A stretch of DNA of 50,624 nt, taken from assembly GCA_016793325.1 (NCBI GenBank), contig JAEUKI010000001.1, positions 1 to 50,624 of the forward strand, given 5' to 3'. Every line of letters begins with the position of its first letter. The stretch's first letter is position 1. Origin of the DNA: Myxococcales bacterium. Lineage in GTDB: Bacteria > Myxococcota_A > Polyangia > Polyangiales > Ga0077539. A program made the translations under genes and the position numbers. A model generated the notes under the pieces. It saw only the letters and a list, made by a program, of their open reading frames with translations. It was not told the DNA's origin and did not search any database. This document shows positions 16,857-26,185 of this stretch, piece by piece.

Positions 16857-18707
16857 TCAGCTCGTCGCAACGACCGAGACCTCGACGCAGTTTCGTCCGT
16901 TGGCCTTCGCGCGATACAGCGCTTCGTCCGCGAGCGCGACGAGCGCAGCCGGCGTCGGCGCCCCGCGCTCCCGCGTCGGTGACTGCTTCGGGCGAACGGC
17001 GACGCCGATGCTCACCGTGACGTGCGGCGCGACGGGAGAGGCTCCGTGAGGCCACGCTCGCGCGATGACCGCGGCGCGAATTCGCTCTGCGACCGAGCGC
17101 GCCTCGGCCTCTTCGGTTCCCGCGAGGAGCGCCGCGAACTCTTCGCCGCCGATGCGGGCGCAGAGGTCCTCGGGGCGCGACACGGATTGCGCGATCGCCT
17201 CGGCGACCGACTGCAAACACGCGTCGCCCATCGGGTGCCCGTAGGTGTCGTTGAGCTTCTTGAAGTAGTCGATGTCGATCACGAGCACCGAGATGGCGCC
17301 GGTGCTCGCGGCTCGGTGACACTCACGCGAGATCGCCGCTTGAAACGCTCGTCGATTGGCGAGTCGCGTCAGCTCGTCGGTGAGGACCGTTTGCTTGAGC
17401 TGCTCGAGCTGCGCGCGCATCCGGAGGTGAAGGTGCACGCGCAGTCGCACGCGCGCTGGGCTCAAGGGCTTCGACAAGAAGTCGGTCGCTCCGGACGCGA
17501 TCGCGCGGGCCTCGAACAAGATGTCATCGTGCGCGGTCACGAAGATCACGGGGGTGTCCGCGATCTCTGGATCGGCCTTGATCCGCGCGCACACGTCCAA
17601 GCCGTTTGCGTCGCCGAGCTCGACGTCGAGCAAGATGATGCCCGGCTTCCACTCGCGCGCGATGCGAAGCGCGTCGCTGCCGTTCGACGCGAAGCGGACG
17701 TGTTCGAACTCAGCGAGCGCGCCGCGCAGCAAGTGAATGATCGTCGGATCGTCGTCGACGAGCAGCACCTTGCTCTGGTCGATGCTGTCATGGCTCGCGT
17801 CGCGCGGCGCAGACGCGATGCGGTCGATCTCGACGCCGAGCGCTCGGTCGAGGATTCCCTTCGTGGGCTCGCGCTCGACGACGCGCGGCCTTACGACGCA
17901 CGCGATCGCCACGAGCTTCGCGCCGCTGTCGTGCACAGGAACGAGGCTGACCACGACGCGCTTCGACGCGCTGTCCCCGTCGCGCACGCGCAGCTCGCAG
18001 TCGCGCCGCTCGCCGCTGATGAGGACGTTGCTCAGCGCGCGTTCGAGCGAGCCCGATCGTTGGTCCGCTTCGATCTCGGCGATCGATCGGCCGATCCAGC
18101 GCTCGCCTTCGATCGAGAGCAGCCGCTCTGCGGCGCTGTTGATCGACCGGATCACGCCTGCGAAATCCACGACGATCATCGCCTCTTGGCTGTTGGCCGC
18201 CACCGCGTCGAGCGTCGGGCTCGTGTCCGCGCGCCGCCGATCGAGCAGCGCCGCGGCGGCGCGCGCGAGGTGCTCGAGCGTCTCGCGCTGTGCGGGGTTG
18301 ATGGCCTTGGGTGAGCGGTCGAGGACGCAGAGCGTCCCCACCGTGTGGCCGTCGGAGAGCACGAGCGGAACGCCGACGTACGCGCGAATGTGGCTCGGTC
18401 CCGCGACGAACGGGTTGTTCGCGAACCGAGCGTCATCGAGCGCGTCGATGATCTCGAGGGTCGCGCCCTGCTCGACCACGTGCGCGCAGATCGCGTGCTC
18501 GCGCGGGGACTCGTTGGGCCCCTCGAGCCCGACGCGCGCCTTGAACCATTGCCGTCGTTGATCGAGCAGGCTGATCATCGAGATCGCCATGCCCGACGTC
18601 GCCGCGGCGGCGCTGACGATCGCGTCGAACGCGGGCTCGGGCTCTGTGTCCATCACCTCGAGCGCGCTCAGCGCAGCGAGCCGTTGCTCATCGTCGAGGA
18701 CGCTCAT
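16857..18707 (-). CDS. GAF-PAS-REC-GGDEF diguanylate cyclase
   Basis: 616 residues, cytosolic. A GAF domain (about 20-160), a PAS domain (about 170-280), a receiver domain (312-430) with the acidic triad VDDDP, phosphoacceptor Asp361 (ILLDVE) and Lys413, then a GGDEF domain (about 445-600) with DELTRLANRRAF, FKKLNDTYGH and the active-site GGEEF at 520-524. The inhibitory I-site RxxD is present (RPED, 511-514) at the usual spacing. It should make cyclic di-GMP from GTP, controlled by phosphorylation and by a GAF/PAS ligand, with product inhibition. There is no histidine kinase next to it, so an orphan. Divergent from the CPA1 antiporter across 212 bp in which I see nothing. Confidence 0.92.
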   Translation of the reverse strand: MSVLDDEQRLAALSALEVMDTEPEPAFDAIVSAAAATSGMAISMISLLDQRRQWFKARVGLEGPNESPREHAICAHVVEQGATLEIIDALDDARFANNPFVAGPSHIRAYVGVPLVLSDGHTVGTLCVLDRSPKAINPAQRETLEHLARAAAALLDRRRADTSPTLDAVAANSQEAMIVVDFAGVIRSINSAAERLLSIEGERWIGRSIAEIEADQRSGSLERALSNVLISGERRDCELRVRDGDSASKRVVVSLVPVHDSGAKLVAIACVVRPRVVEREPTKGILDRALGVEIDRIASAPRDASHDSIDQSKVLLVDDDPTIIHLLRGALAEFEHVRFASNGSDALRIAREWKPGIILLDVELGDANGLDVCARIKADPEIADTPVIFVTAHDDILFEARAIASGATDFLSKPLSPARVRLRVHLHLRMRAQLEQLKQTVLTDELTRLANRRAFQAAISRECHRAASTGAISVLVIDIDYFKKLNDTYGHPMGDACLQSVAEAIAQSVSRPEDLCARIGGEEFAALLAGTEEAEARSVAERIRAAVIARAWPHGASPVAPHVTVSIGVAVRPKQSPTRERGAPTPAALVALADEALYRAKANGRNCVEVSVVATS

Positions 18708-18919
18708 CGGGACGAACAGTGTACGGCGCGTCGACGAGGCGCGCGTCGAACTTTCGCGCTCGCGCTCGCTCGGAAACCAACCACATCGACGCTCGACTCA
18801 GCGCAGAAAACGAACGATTCGAGCGTGGATTCCTCACGACCGAGCGCACGCGAAGCGCGTCGGGCGCGAGGCCTGTTTGCGTTGACAGCGATCACGGCGG
18901 CGGCTCTTGTCGCTGTCGC

Positions 18920-20479
18920 ATGCGTCCCGAAGTCGTCTTCGTCGCGCTCCTCGCTGTGGCTACGGCGGTGGCGCTCATCGCTCGCCGGTTTCGGCTCCCG
19001 TACACGGTCGCGCTCGTCGTCGCGGGCCTCGCGCTCGGAACGACGCGCTTCGTCCACGCGCCGCATTTGACCAAGGAGCTCTTGTACGCCGCGTTTCTGC
19101 CGGGGCTCTTGTTCGAGGCCGCGTTCAACCTCGAGTTCAAGAAGTTCTGGCAGAACCGCAAGGCGATCTTCGGCCTCGCGATCCCGGGCGTCTTGCTGGC
19201 GATCGCGCTGACCGCGGTCTTCGTCGTGAGCGAGCTCTCGGGCCTCCACGTGCTCGAGGGCTTCGGCATCGGGACCGCGCTCGTCTTCGGAGCGATGATC
19301 GCCGCGACGGACCCGATCGCCGTGGTCGCGATGTTCAAGTCGCTGGGTGTTCCCAAGCGGCTGGCGATCTTGGTCGAAGGCGAGTCGTTGCTCAACGACG
19401 GGACGGGCGTCGTTCTGTTTACGCTGGTTCTGGCTGCGGTGACCGGCGGTCAGTTTTCTGCGTCGCAGGGCGTCCTCGACTTCGTGCGCGTCGCGGGCAT
19501 GGGCGTCGCAATCGGAACGCTCTTCGGCTACGTCGCGAGCAAGCTCACCGCGCAGATCGAAGAGCCGCTCGTCGAGATCACGATCACGACGATCGCCGCG
19601 TACGGGAGCTTCGTCGTCGCCGAGCAGTTTCACTTCTCGGGCGTCATCGCCACCGTGTGCGCCGGAATGTGGTGCGGCAACGTCGGCGCCACCGAGGGAA
19701 TGTCCCCCTCGACGCGCCTCGCCGTGCACTCGTTCTGGGAGTACATCGCGTTCGCCCTCAACTCGGTCGTGTTCTTGTTGATCGGGTTTCAGGTGCGCGT
19801 CGAGTCGCTGCTCGGCGCGTGGAAGATCATCGTGCTCGCGTGGATCGCCGTGACGGCCGCGCGCGCCGTCGTCGTGTACGTCACCGTCGCCATCCTGCAG
19901 CGCACCAGCGAGAAGATGCCGTGGTCATGGGCCGCAGTGCTCACGTGGGGCGGCCTTCGCGGCGGTCTCTCGATGGTCCTGGCGCTCGCGCTCCCGAGCA
20001 ACATGCCGTTTCGCGAGCTGCTCATCACGACGACGTTCGGCGTGGTGATCCTCTCGATCCTCGTGCAAGGGCTCACCATGGGGCCGCTGTTGCGCCGCCT
20101 CGGGGTCAGCGAAAAGACCGCGCGCCAGGACGGCGCCGCTCGCGCGAGGATGCTGGCTGCGAAGGGCGCGGCCGAAGCGCTCGCGAGGCTCATCAAGAGC
20201 GGCGCGGTTCACGGCGACAACGTCGCGAGGCTCGAGTCCGCGATGCAACGCGAGCTCGCCGAGGCCGACGCTGCGCTCCGCGAGGCGCTCGCCGCACAGG
20301 GAGACCTCGGTCAAAAAGAGCTGCTCGACGCGCAGCGACAGCTCCTTCTCGCGCGCAAGGACGCGGTCACACACGCCGCTCGCGAGGGGGTTCTCGCGCA
20401 AGACGACGCTGACGTGCTCTGCGCAGAGATCGACGCGCGTCTGCTACGCGTGATGGACGGGGAGAGCGAAATTGTGTGA
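18920..20479 (+). CDS. CPA1-family Na+/H+ antiporter
   Basis: 519 residues. About 12 membrane helices fill the first 400 residues, with the CPA1 signatures LLYAAFLPGLLFEAAFNLEF (55-74), AATDPIAVVAMFKSLG with Asp131, and VEGESLLNDGTGVVLF with Asn159-Asp160, followed by TWGGLRGGLSMVLAL. The last 100 residues are a soluble helical tail. It exchanges Na+ or K+ for H+ in the inner membrane. The frame is open further upstream, but ATG 18920 gives the family start (MRPEVVFVALLAVATAVALI). The last Val codon and TGA lie inside the terminal repeat of the element at 20474. Confidence 0.92.
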   Translation: MRPEVVFVALLAVATAVALIARRFRLPYTVALVVAGLALGTTRFVHAPHLTKELLYAAFLPGLLFEAAFNLEFKKFWQNRKAIFGLAIPGVLLAIALTAVFVVSELSGLHVLEGFGIGTALVFGAMIAATDPIAVVAMFKSLGVPKRLAILVEGESLLNDGTGVVLFTLVLAAVTGGQFSASQGVLDFVRVAGMGVAIGTLFGYVASKLTAQIEEPLVEITITTIAAYGSFVVAEQFHFSGVIATVCAGMWCGNVGATEGMSPSTRLAVHSFWEYIAFALNSVVFLLIGFQVRVESLLGAWKIIVLAWIAVTAARAVVVYVTVAILQRTSEKMPWSWAAVLTWGGLRGGLSMVLALALPSNMPFRELLITTTFGVVILSILVQGLTMGPLLRRLGVSEKTARQDGAARARMLAAKGAAEALARLIKSGAVHGDNVARLESAMQRELAEADAALREALAAQGDLGQKELLDAQRQLLLARKDAVTHAAREGVLAQDDADVLCAEIDARLLRVMDGESEIV

Positions 20480-20755
20480 AGTGGGTTCACAATGGGGACG
20501 GTCCTCTGATTCACATGATTTGCCACGAGCACTCGGTGACACGTGATAATCGATTGAATTTACTCGATAAAAGTTGATCACGCTCCGAGTGCTGCTCGCG
20601 GCAAATTGCGCGGTGATCCGTGGGTCATGCCCAACGAGCGTCTTTCGCGAACGCAATGCCCCGGAGTGCCTGCACACATTTCGTCTGACGGAATGCAGGT
20701 GATTTCGCAAATGTGCGAATCAGAGCACCGTCCCCATTGTGAACCCACTTCACAC
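20474..20755. mobile_element. MITE-like element with about 40-bp terminal inverted repeats
   Basis: The ends at 20474-20512 and 20717-20755 are inverted copies, the first 29 bp identical and 38 of 39 matching. The outermost 17 bp also fold as TGTGAA / TTCACA, and the repeat holds a GGGGACGGT core. The interior is AT-richer than the surroundings (20543-20580), has a second hairpin (GAGCACTCGG / CCGAGTGCTGCTC) and no gene. It is a non-autonomous element whose transposase must be elsewhere. It sits exactly between two convergent genes and both stop codons fall at its ends. No target duplication could be recognised. Confidence 0.75.
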
Positions 20756-21441
20756 TACGGCGTTCGGCACGTGGTGCGTCGGTGCGTCGCGAGCGCCGTA
20801 TTCGTGTGCGTTCGCGCGGCGTTGAGCCACGCGTCGCCCATCGTCGCCTCGCTCACGAACTCGATCGACTCGAGTCGCGGCGCCGCGCCGTCGTCCGCGA
20901 GAATGAACCGAAAGCGCTTGGTCGCCTCGTACTCCATGCCCGGCACCGTGCACTCCTCCGCCTCGCACAGAATGTCTTGCCCGTCCGCCGCGCGCGTGAG
21001 CGCTTGCGTGATCTGGTCGCGCAGCCCTCGCGCACGCTGACGGAGCGCCGCGCCACACAGTTGCTCCGCGCGTCGCGTCGGTCGCCCGCGACCGCTCGGC
21101 GGCGCCTCGAGGTACTCGATCACCGAGAGCCCTCGCGTCGGAAGGATCGCCGCCACGAACGCGTCGTCGCTCGCGACCATCGCGCGAAGCTGTCGCTCGA
21201 GCGCCGACGGCGCTGCGCCCGAGTCCGCTGGAGACGCGTCGCTCGCGCTCGTTCCCGCGTCGGACGCGGCCGCCGTGGGCTCTGCGCTCGCGCCCGCGTC
21301 GTCGCTCGCGGCGCCCGTGGCGTTCGCGTTGGTCGTCGCCGTCGACGAGCGGTCGATCGGCGCCGATGAGCGGCACGCGGACGATGCAATCGCGATCCAC
21401 GCGGAAAAATACAGCGCTCGCGCGCTCTGAGGTCGGCTCAT
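20755..21441 (-). CDS. Lipoprotein of unknown function
   Basis: 228 residues. A signal peptide ends in the lipobox IASSAC (Cys23), followed by an Ala/Ser/Thr/Asp-rich linker of about 55 residues and a globular part of about 140 residues with two close cysteines (ILCEAEECTVPGMEY). ATG 21441 overlaps the eda stop (ATGA), so it is the last gene of the M81-edd-eda operon. Its TAG uses the terminal base of the adjacent inverted repeat. No domain recognised. Confidence 0.7.
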   Translation of the reverse strand: MSRPQSARALYFSAWIAIASSACRSSAPIDRSSTATTNANATGAASDDAGASAEPTAAASDAGTSASDASPADSGAAPSALERQLRAMVASDDAFVAAILPTRGLSVIEYLEAPPSGRGRPTRRAEQLCGAALRQRARGLRDQITQALTRAADGQDILCEAEECTVPGMEYEATKRFRFILADDGAAPRLESIEFVSEATMGDAWLNAARTHTNTALATHRRTTCRTP

Positions 21442-22088
21442 AGGGTGCGCGTTGATAGCAGATACGCGCGCGAGTATTGGGTTGATTCCTTCGCGAGCGC
21501 GGTGATCCGATCCCAATCGCCGCGCTGCACGGCGTCCGATGGCGTGAGCCACGATCCGCCGACGACCGCGACGTTCGGGAGCGCGAGGTACTGCGGGGCG
21601 GTCTGCGCGGTGATTCCGCCGGTGGGGCAGAACACTGTTCCCTGAAAGGGGCTCGCGAACGCCTTGAGCAGCTCGACCCCGCCCACGACCGACGCGGGAA
21701 ACAGCTTCACGAACGTGAACCCCATCTCGCGCGCCATCATGAGCTCGCTCGCCGTCGCGACCCCTGGGAGCAGCGGCAACCCGCCCTCTTCGCACCCGCG
21801 CGCGACGCTCTCGGTGAGCCCAGGGCTCACGGCGAAGCGCGCCCCCGCGCCGCTCGCCGCGCGCGCCTCGTCCCGCGATCGCACCGTGCCCGCGCCCACG
21901 ATCGCGTCAGGAACGCTCTTCGCGATCGCCTCGATGCACGCGAGCGCCGCGCTCGTTCGAAGCGTCACTTCGAGCACCCGAACACCGCCCGCGACGAGCG
22001 CGTTCGCCAGCGGCACCGCGCGCTCGACGTCGTCGATCACGATCACAGGAATCACCGGGCCAAACGAAGCGAGCTCGAGGGTCTTCAT
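21438..22088 (-). CDS. eda: KDPG aldolase (Entner-Doudoroff)
   Basis: 216 residues, normal length. Splits 2-keto-3-deoxy-6-phosphogluconate into pyruvate and glyceraldehyde-3-phosphate; cytosolic TIM barrel. Seen here: Glu40 and Arg44 in RVLEVTLRT, the AGTVRSRDEA loop, Schiff-base Lys128 in FVKLFPAS, and the phosphate-binding CPTGGIT. All match E. coli Eda (Glu45, Arg49, Lys133). The gene starts 24 bp after edd and overlaps the lipoprotein gene by 4 bp. Confidence 0.95.
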   Translation of the reverse strand: MKTLELASFGPVIPVIVIDDVERAVPLANALVAGGVRVLEVTLRTSAALACIEAIAKSVPDAIVGAGTVRSRDEARAASGAGARFAVSPGLTESVARGCEEGGLPLLPGVATASELMMAREMGFTFVKLFPASVVGGVELLKAFASPFQGTVFCPTGGITAQTAPQYLALPNVAVVGGSWLTPSDAVQRGDWDRITALAKESTQYSRAYLLSTRTL

Positions 22089-22112
22089 CGCCGCGATGAT
22101 ACCCGCGCCCCG

Positions 22113-23945
22113 CTACTTCCAGGTGATCGCTCCCTCTTCGGCGCTCGTCACGTTGCGCCGAAGCCCCGCGAACAGCTCGCGGCCGTAGCCCGTCGTGTGC
22201 TCGAGGTTCCGCTCGGCGCTCCGCTCGATCGCGCTGCGCGCCGCGAGCTCCTCGTCGCTCACGCGCAGCTCGAGCACGCCCGCCTTCGCGTCGACGCGAA
22301 TCACGTCGCCGTCGCGAACGAGCGCGAGCCGTCCGCCCGCGAGCGCCTCGGGGCTCAGATGGATCGCCGCGGGAACCTTTCCCGACGCCCCGCTCATGCG
22401 CCCGTCCGTCACGAGCGCGACGCGAAACCCCTTCGATTGCAGCACCGACAACGACGGCGTGAGCTTGTGCAGCTCGGGCATCCCGTTGGCGCGCGGCCCT
22501 TGAAAGCGAACCACCGCAACGAAGTCTCGCTCGAGCTCGCCGCGCTCGAACGCCTTGGTGAGCTCTTCTTGCGCCTCGAACACGATCGCGGGCGCCTCGA
22601 TCACGTGTCGATCCTCGGGGACCGCGCTGACCTTCATCACCGCGCGCCCGAGGTTGCCCTGGAGCAACACGAGACCGCCCGTGGGGCTGAACGGTGCGCT
22701 CGCGCAACGAAGCACCCGCTCGTCGCCGCTCGTCGAGGCGACGTCGTGAAACGCGAGCCCTCCGTCGTCGCCGAGCGCCACGCGCTTGCACTGCGACGCG
22801 AGGCTCTCGCCCGTCACTGTTCGCACGTCGCCGTGCGCGAGCCCTTCGTCGAGCAGCGTTCGCAACACGAACGCCGGGCCGCCCGCGCGCTCGAAGTCGT
22901 TTACGTCCGCTTCTCCGTTCGGATACACGCGCGCGACGAGCGGGACCACCGACGAGAGCGCGTCGAAATCGCCCCAGTCGATCACGATCCCCGCGGCGCG
23001 CGCGACGGCGACCCAATGAATCAAGTGGTTCGTCGATCCGCCGGTCGCGAGCAGCGCCACCATGGCGTTGACGATGCAGCGCTCGTCCACGATCGCGCCG
23101 AGGTTGCCTCCGGGCTCGCTTCGCAGCGCGAGCACCGCGCGCACCGCCGCGCGCGTGAGCGGCTCTCGTCGCGGGTCCTGCGGATGAACAAACGCAGCGC
23201 TCGGGACGTGCAGCCCCATCGCCTCCAAGAGCATCTGGTTCGAGTTGGCTGTCCCGTAGAACGTGCACGTCCCGGGGCCGTGATACGCGGCCATCTCCGC
23301 GCTCAAGAGCGCCTCGCGCCCGACGAGCCCCTTGGCGTGCTCCTCGCGGACCTTGGATTTCTCGCTGTTCGAGAGGCCCGAAGCCATCGGTCCCGCAGGG
23401 ACGAACACCGCCGGCAGGTGCCCGAAGTGCAGCGCGCCGATGAGCATCCCCGGGACGATCTTGTCGCAGATCCCCAAGAGCAGGGCAGCGTCGAACACGT
23501 CGTGGCTCAGCGCGATCGCCGTGCTCATCGCGATCGTGTCGCGCGAGAACAAGCTGAGCTCCATCCCCGGATAGCCCTGCGTCACGCCGTCGCACATCGC
23601 GGGAACCCCTCCCGCCACCTGCACGCTCGCGCCGCACCGCTGCGCTTCGTCCCGCAAAATCGCTGGATAGCTCTCGTACGGATGGTGCGCCGAGAGCACG
23701 TCGTTGTACGCCGTCACAACGCCGATGTTCGGCGCTCGCTCGTCGAGCACGGCGAGCCGCTGCTTGTCCGGCAGCGTCGCGAGCGCGTGGGCGACGTTGG
23801 CGCACCCCATGCGCTTCGGCCCCTGCCTGCGCGCCGCGACGCGCGCGAGCTTCGCGAGGTAGTCCGCGCGCTCGGTCTTGCTGCGCGCGCGAATACGGTC
23901 TGTGACGAGCGAAATCGTGGGATGAAGCGTCTTTGGTGATGGCAT
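22113..23945 (-). CDS. edd: 6-phosphogluconate dehydratase
   Basis: 610 residues, as in E. coli Edd. Dehydrates 6-phosphogluconate to KDPG, the step before Eda, with an oxygen-sensitive [4Fe-4S] cluster. Cluster cysteines are visible in [20 protein letters not shown] and [10 protein letters not shown], and a third candidate is near [13 protein letters not shown]. Other family blocks: [30 protein letters not shown] and [16 protein letters not shown]. It follows the M81 gene by 21 bp. No zwf or pgl is in the window. Confidence 0.95.
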   Translation of the reverse strand: MPSPKTLHPTISLVTDRIRARSKTERADYLAKLARVAARRQGPKRMGCANVAHALATLPDKQRLAVLDERAPNIGVVTAYNDVLSAHHPYESYPAILRDEAQRCGASVQVAGGVPAMCDGVTQGYPGMELSLFSRDTIAMSTAIALSHDVFDAALLLGICDKIVPGMLIGALHFGHLPAVFVPAGPMASGLSNSEKSKVREEHAKGLVGREALLSAEMAAYHGPGTCTFYGTANSNQMLLEAMGLHVPSAAFVHPQDPRREPLTRAAVRAVLALRSEPGGNLGAIVDERCIVNAMVALLATGGSTNHLIHWVAVARAAGIVIDWGDFDALSSVVPLVARVYPNGEADVNDFERAGGPAFVLRTLLDEGLAHGDVRTVTGESLASQCKRVALGDDGGLAFHDVASTSGDERVLRCASAPFSPTGGLVLLQGNLGRAVMKVSAVPEDRHVIEAPAIVFEAQEELTKAFERGELERDFVAVVRFQGPRANGMPELHKLTPSLSVLQSKGFRVALVTDGRMSGASGKVPAAIHLSPEALAGGRLALVRDGDVIRVDAKAGVLELRVSDEELAARSAIERSAERNLEHTTGYGRELFAGLRRNVTSAEEGAITWK

Positions 23946-23966
23946 GGCTGCGCTCGAGCGCAGCGG

Positions 23967-25505
23967 TTATAGCCGCAGCTCGCGGTCGTGCGCGCGCCAG
24001 TCGGCGATCTTCGCGCTCGGATGGACGGGCGTTTTGTACGCGCGCGCCCGCACGCGGCCGAAGCTCGTCGCGCCGTCGCTCACGACGGGAAGGTGCTGAA
24101 ACGACGTGGTCGCGTAGAAAATTCGATAGTGAAAGAAGTTCTTCTGGACCACGACGTCGGCGTCGCGCGCCTCGAGGCCCACGTCGCGCCAGAACTTCGG
24201 GTGAATCGGCAGGGGAGGGCGCTCCATGATCACGATGGACGAGCGGCCCACGTCGAGGCGCAGCTTGCGCCCCATGTCGCTCGTCGCGCGCGCGGCCACG
24301 GTCGCGCGCAAGGGCACCTCGGGCATGTTGTACCCCTCGGTGCCGCGCAGGGTCGCTTGAATCTGTGTGCCGATGGGCGTGTCCCAGTGCAAATCCAGAA
24401 GGGCCGGGTCGTGCACGGCGACGAAGACCTTGAGGCCGCGGTCGTCGCGGGCGAGCTCGCGGACGATGTGCGTGTTGCCGCCCGGAGCGCCGGCGCCGAC
24501 GATGTCGTCGATGTCGACGAAGGTGATGGGCCCGAGCTTTCGCCACGCGCTGGCCTTGGCTTGGTCGAGCGCTTCGGCGGGCGAGAGCATGGGGGGGAGG
24601 GCTTCGTCTCGTTGGTTCCACGCGCGCTCGGCGAGCTCTTCGGCGAGCTTGTTCGCGAGCGCTTCGTCGCCGTCGGTGCACACGTGCGCGGCCCACCCGA
24701 GGTCGTCGGCGCTCGTGTACGGGTGCACCATGAAGAGGCTCGCGGAGATCACGCGCGGGTCGTTCTCGAGCTCTTTCATCCAGCGAAAGACGCCCCGCAT
24801 GGGCGCGAGAAAATCGATCGTGTTGCCGCCGCCGAGCACGAGCGGGAGCTTTCGCCACGCGTGCACGGGCTTGATCTCGCCGCGCAGAAGTCGGATCAGC
24901 CGCGAGCCTGCGCGAAAGCCCGTGGGCGCGAGGTCCCAGTGAGGGTTCGTTCGATACGCGACCAAGATGTCGAGCTGATCGACGACGCCCTTCGAGAGGT
25001 TCGCGTGAAGGTCGAAGCTCGCGGCGATGCGCGGCTCGGGGCCGAGCACCTCGCGAACGCGCCGAAGAATCAGCGCCTCGGGCATCTCGTGCAGGCCTTG
25101 GACCTCCATCGAGCCGTGGAGCGCGAGGTACACGCCGTCCACCGGGCCCGCCGCGCGCAGCCGCGCCAGTTGATCGTCGAGGATCTTGTCGAACGCCTCT
25201 CGCGAAATCGGCCCGCTCGGCACGGCCATGTACGACGCGAGGGGGACGGTCTCGACGCCGCCCGCGAGGTTGGCCGCTTGAACGAAGCCCGTGAGCTCAG
25301 CATGCGGGAGGTAGCCCGCGAGCTCGCTGCCCTTCATCGTGGTCGCGCGCGCGAGCTCGTCGCCTGCGAGAAACAGGTCGTTTTCGAACGCGTCGAGGCC
25401 CGTCACGAGCGGCGAGTACGCGTTGGCTTCGTGAAAGATCCTGCCGTACGCGATGCGTAGCGGACGGCCGCCGCGGCCGAGCTTGGGGAGTGAGATCAGT
25501 CGCAT
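23967..25505 (-). CDS. M81-family (MlrC-like) metallopeptidase
   Basis: 512 residues, the normal MlrC length. Named for microcystinase-pathway MlrC of sphingomonads, but most members act on unknown amide or peptide substrates. Seen: RIFHEANAYSPLVTGLDAFE at the N-terminus, VYLALHGSMEVQGLHEMPEA and ASFDLHANLSKGVVDQLDI with His and Asp ligands for zinc, and the C-terminal domain VDIDDIVGAGAPGGNTHIV. ATG 25505 gives the family start and overlaps the tetR stop by 10 bp. It is therefore under TetR control, with edd and eda behind it, an unusual pairing. Confidence 0.85.
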   Translation of the reverse strand: MRLISLPKLGRGGRPLRIAYGRIFHEANAYSPLVTGLDAFENDLFLAGDELARATTMKGSELAGYLPHAELTGFVQAANLAGGVETVPLASYMAVPSGPISREAFDKILDDQLARLRAAGPVDGVYLALHGSMEVQGLHEMPEALILRRVREVLGPEPRIAASFDLHANLSKGVVDQLDILVAYRTNPHWDLAPTGFRAGSRLIRLLRGEIKPVHAWRKLPLVLGGGNTIDFLAPMRGVFRWMKELENDPRVISASLFMVHPYTSADDLGWAAHVCTDGDEALANKLAEELAERAWNQRDEALPPMLSPAEALDQAKASAWRKLGPITFVDIDDIVGAGAPGGNTHIVRELARDDRGLKVFVAVHDPALLDLHWDTPIGTQIQATLRGTEGYNMPEVPLRATVAARATSDMGRKLRLDVGRSSIVIMERPPLPIHPKFWRDVGLEARDADVVVQKNFFHYRIFYATTSFQHLPVVSDGATSFGRVRARAYKTPVHPSAKIADWRAHDRELRL

Positions 25506-26122
25506 TCGGAGGGCCCTCGGTTGGTGGTGATTTTCAAAGGGGACAAGACGTGACGCCAGAGCGCGTCGTGGACGGGCGCGAGGTCTGTGCGCTCGGTGAC
25601 GCGCTGGAGGACGAGCCCGTCGGTGATCGCGCGGACGAGCTGAACGATCGCGTCGGCGTCGCAGGGGACGACGATTCCATCGCGGATTCCCTGGCGGATT
25701 CGCTCGGCGTTGGCGCGGCGCGTGCTCTCGAATACTTGTGCCGCGCGCTCGACGATCTCGGTGATGCGCGCGCCCGCCGTCGCCGCGAGCGCCTGCGTGA
25801 GAAACACGAGCCTCGCCTCGCGATCCTCGTGCATCCCGTGAAACTCGTGGATCGCTCGGACCTGCGCGTACAGCCGATCGATCGGGTGCGCGACGCGCTC
25901 GATGCGCGCCGTGACGAAGTGCCACTGCTCGACGAGCAGCTCTTCGAGCGCGCACTCGACGATCTGCGACCGCGAGGGAAAGTGATAGAGCAGCGTGGGC
26001 CGCTTCACCCCCAGCGCGTCCGCGAGCTGCGCGATCGGAACGTCCACGCCGTCGCGCTGCAACACCGCGACAGCCTCGCGCGCGAGGGCGAGGCGCTTTT
26101 CTGGTTCGGGCGGACGAGCCAT
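25496..26122 (-). CDS. TetR-family repressor, probably of its own operon
   Basis: 208 residues. The N-terminal helix-turn-helix reads VPIAQLADALGVKRPTLLYH then FPSRSQIVECALEELL (about 28-65). The C-terminal ligand domain is helical, with no recognisable effector signature. It is the first gene of tetR - M81 - edd - eda - lipoprotein. A 39-bp palindrome overlapping a near-consensus promoter ends 4 bp before its ATG, so autorepression is very likely and the effector may be a substrate or product of the M81 enzyme or a sugar acid. Confidence 0.88.
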   Translation of the reverse strand: MARPPEPEKRLALAREAVAVLQRDGVDVPIAQLADALGVKRPTLLYHFPSRSQIVECALEELLVEQWHFVTARIERVAHPIDRLYAQVRAIHEFHGMHEDREARLVFLTQALAATAGARITEIVERAAQVFESTRRANAERIRQGIRDGIVVPCDADAIVQLVRAITDGLVLQRVTERTDLAPVHDALWRHVLSPLKITTNRGPSECD

Positions 26123-26125
26123 AAC

Positions 26126-26165
26126 TGACGATCTGTCAGATAACAGTTGTCTGACAGATCGTCAA
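26126..26165 (-). promoter_or_regulatory. TetR operator overlapping a sigma70-like promoter
   Basis: A palindrome with perfect 15-bp arms, TGACGATCTGTCAGA and its complement, around a 9-bp centre (26126-26164). On the minus strand, TTGACG (26165-26160) and TATCTG (26142-26137) are exactly 17 nt apart and lie within it. The -10 ends 14 nt before the tetR ATG, so the predicted leader is only about 7 nt, close to leaderless. Confidence 0.75.
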
Positions 26166-26185
26166 CTAACATTTCACCCGAACCA

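Noticed and set aside
21907..24858. 983-codon minus frame over edd and the M81 gene
   Set aside because: A frame shadow across two well-recognised genes; composition typical of GC-rich out-of-frame reading.
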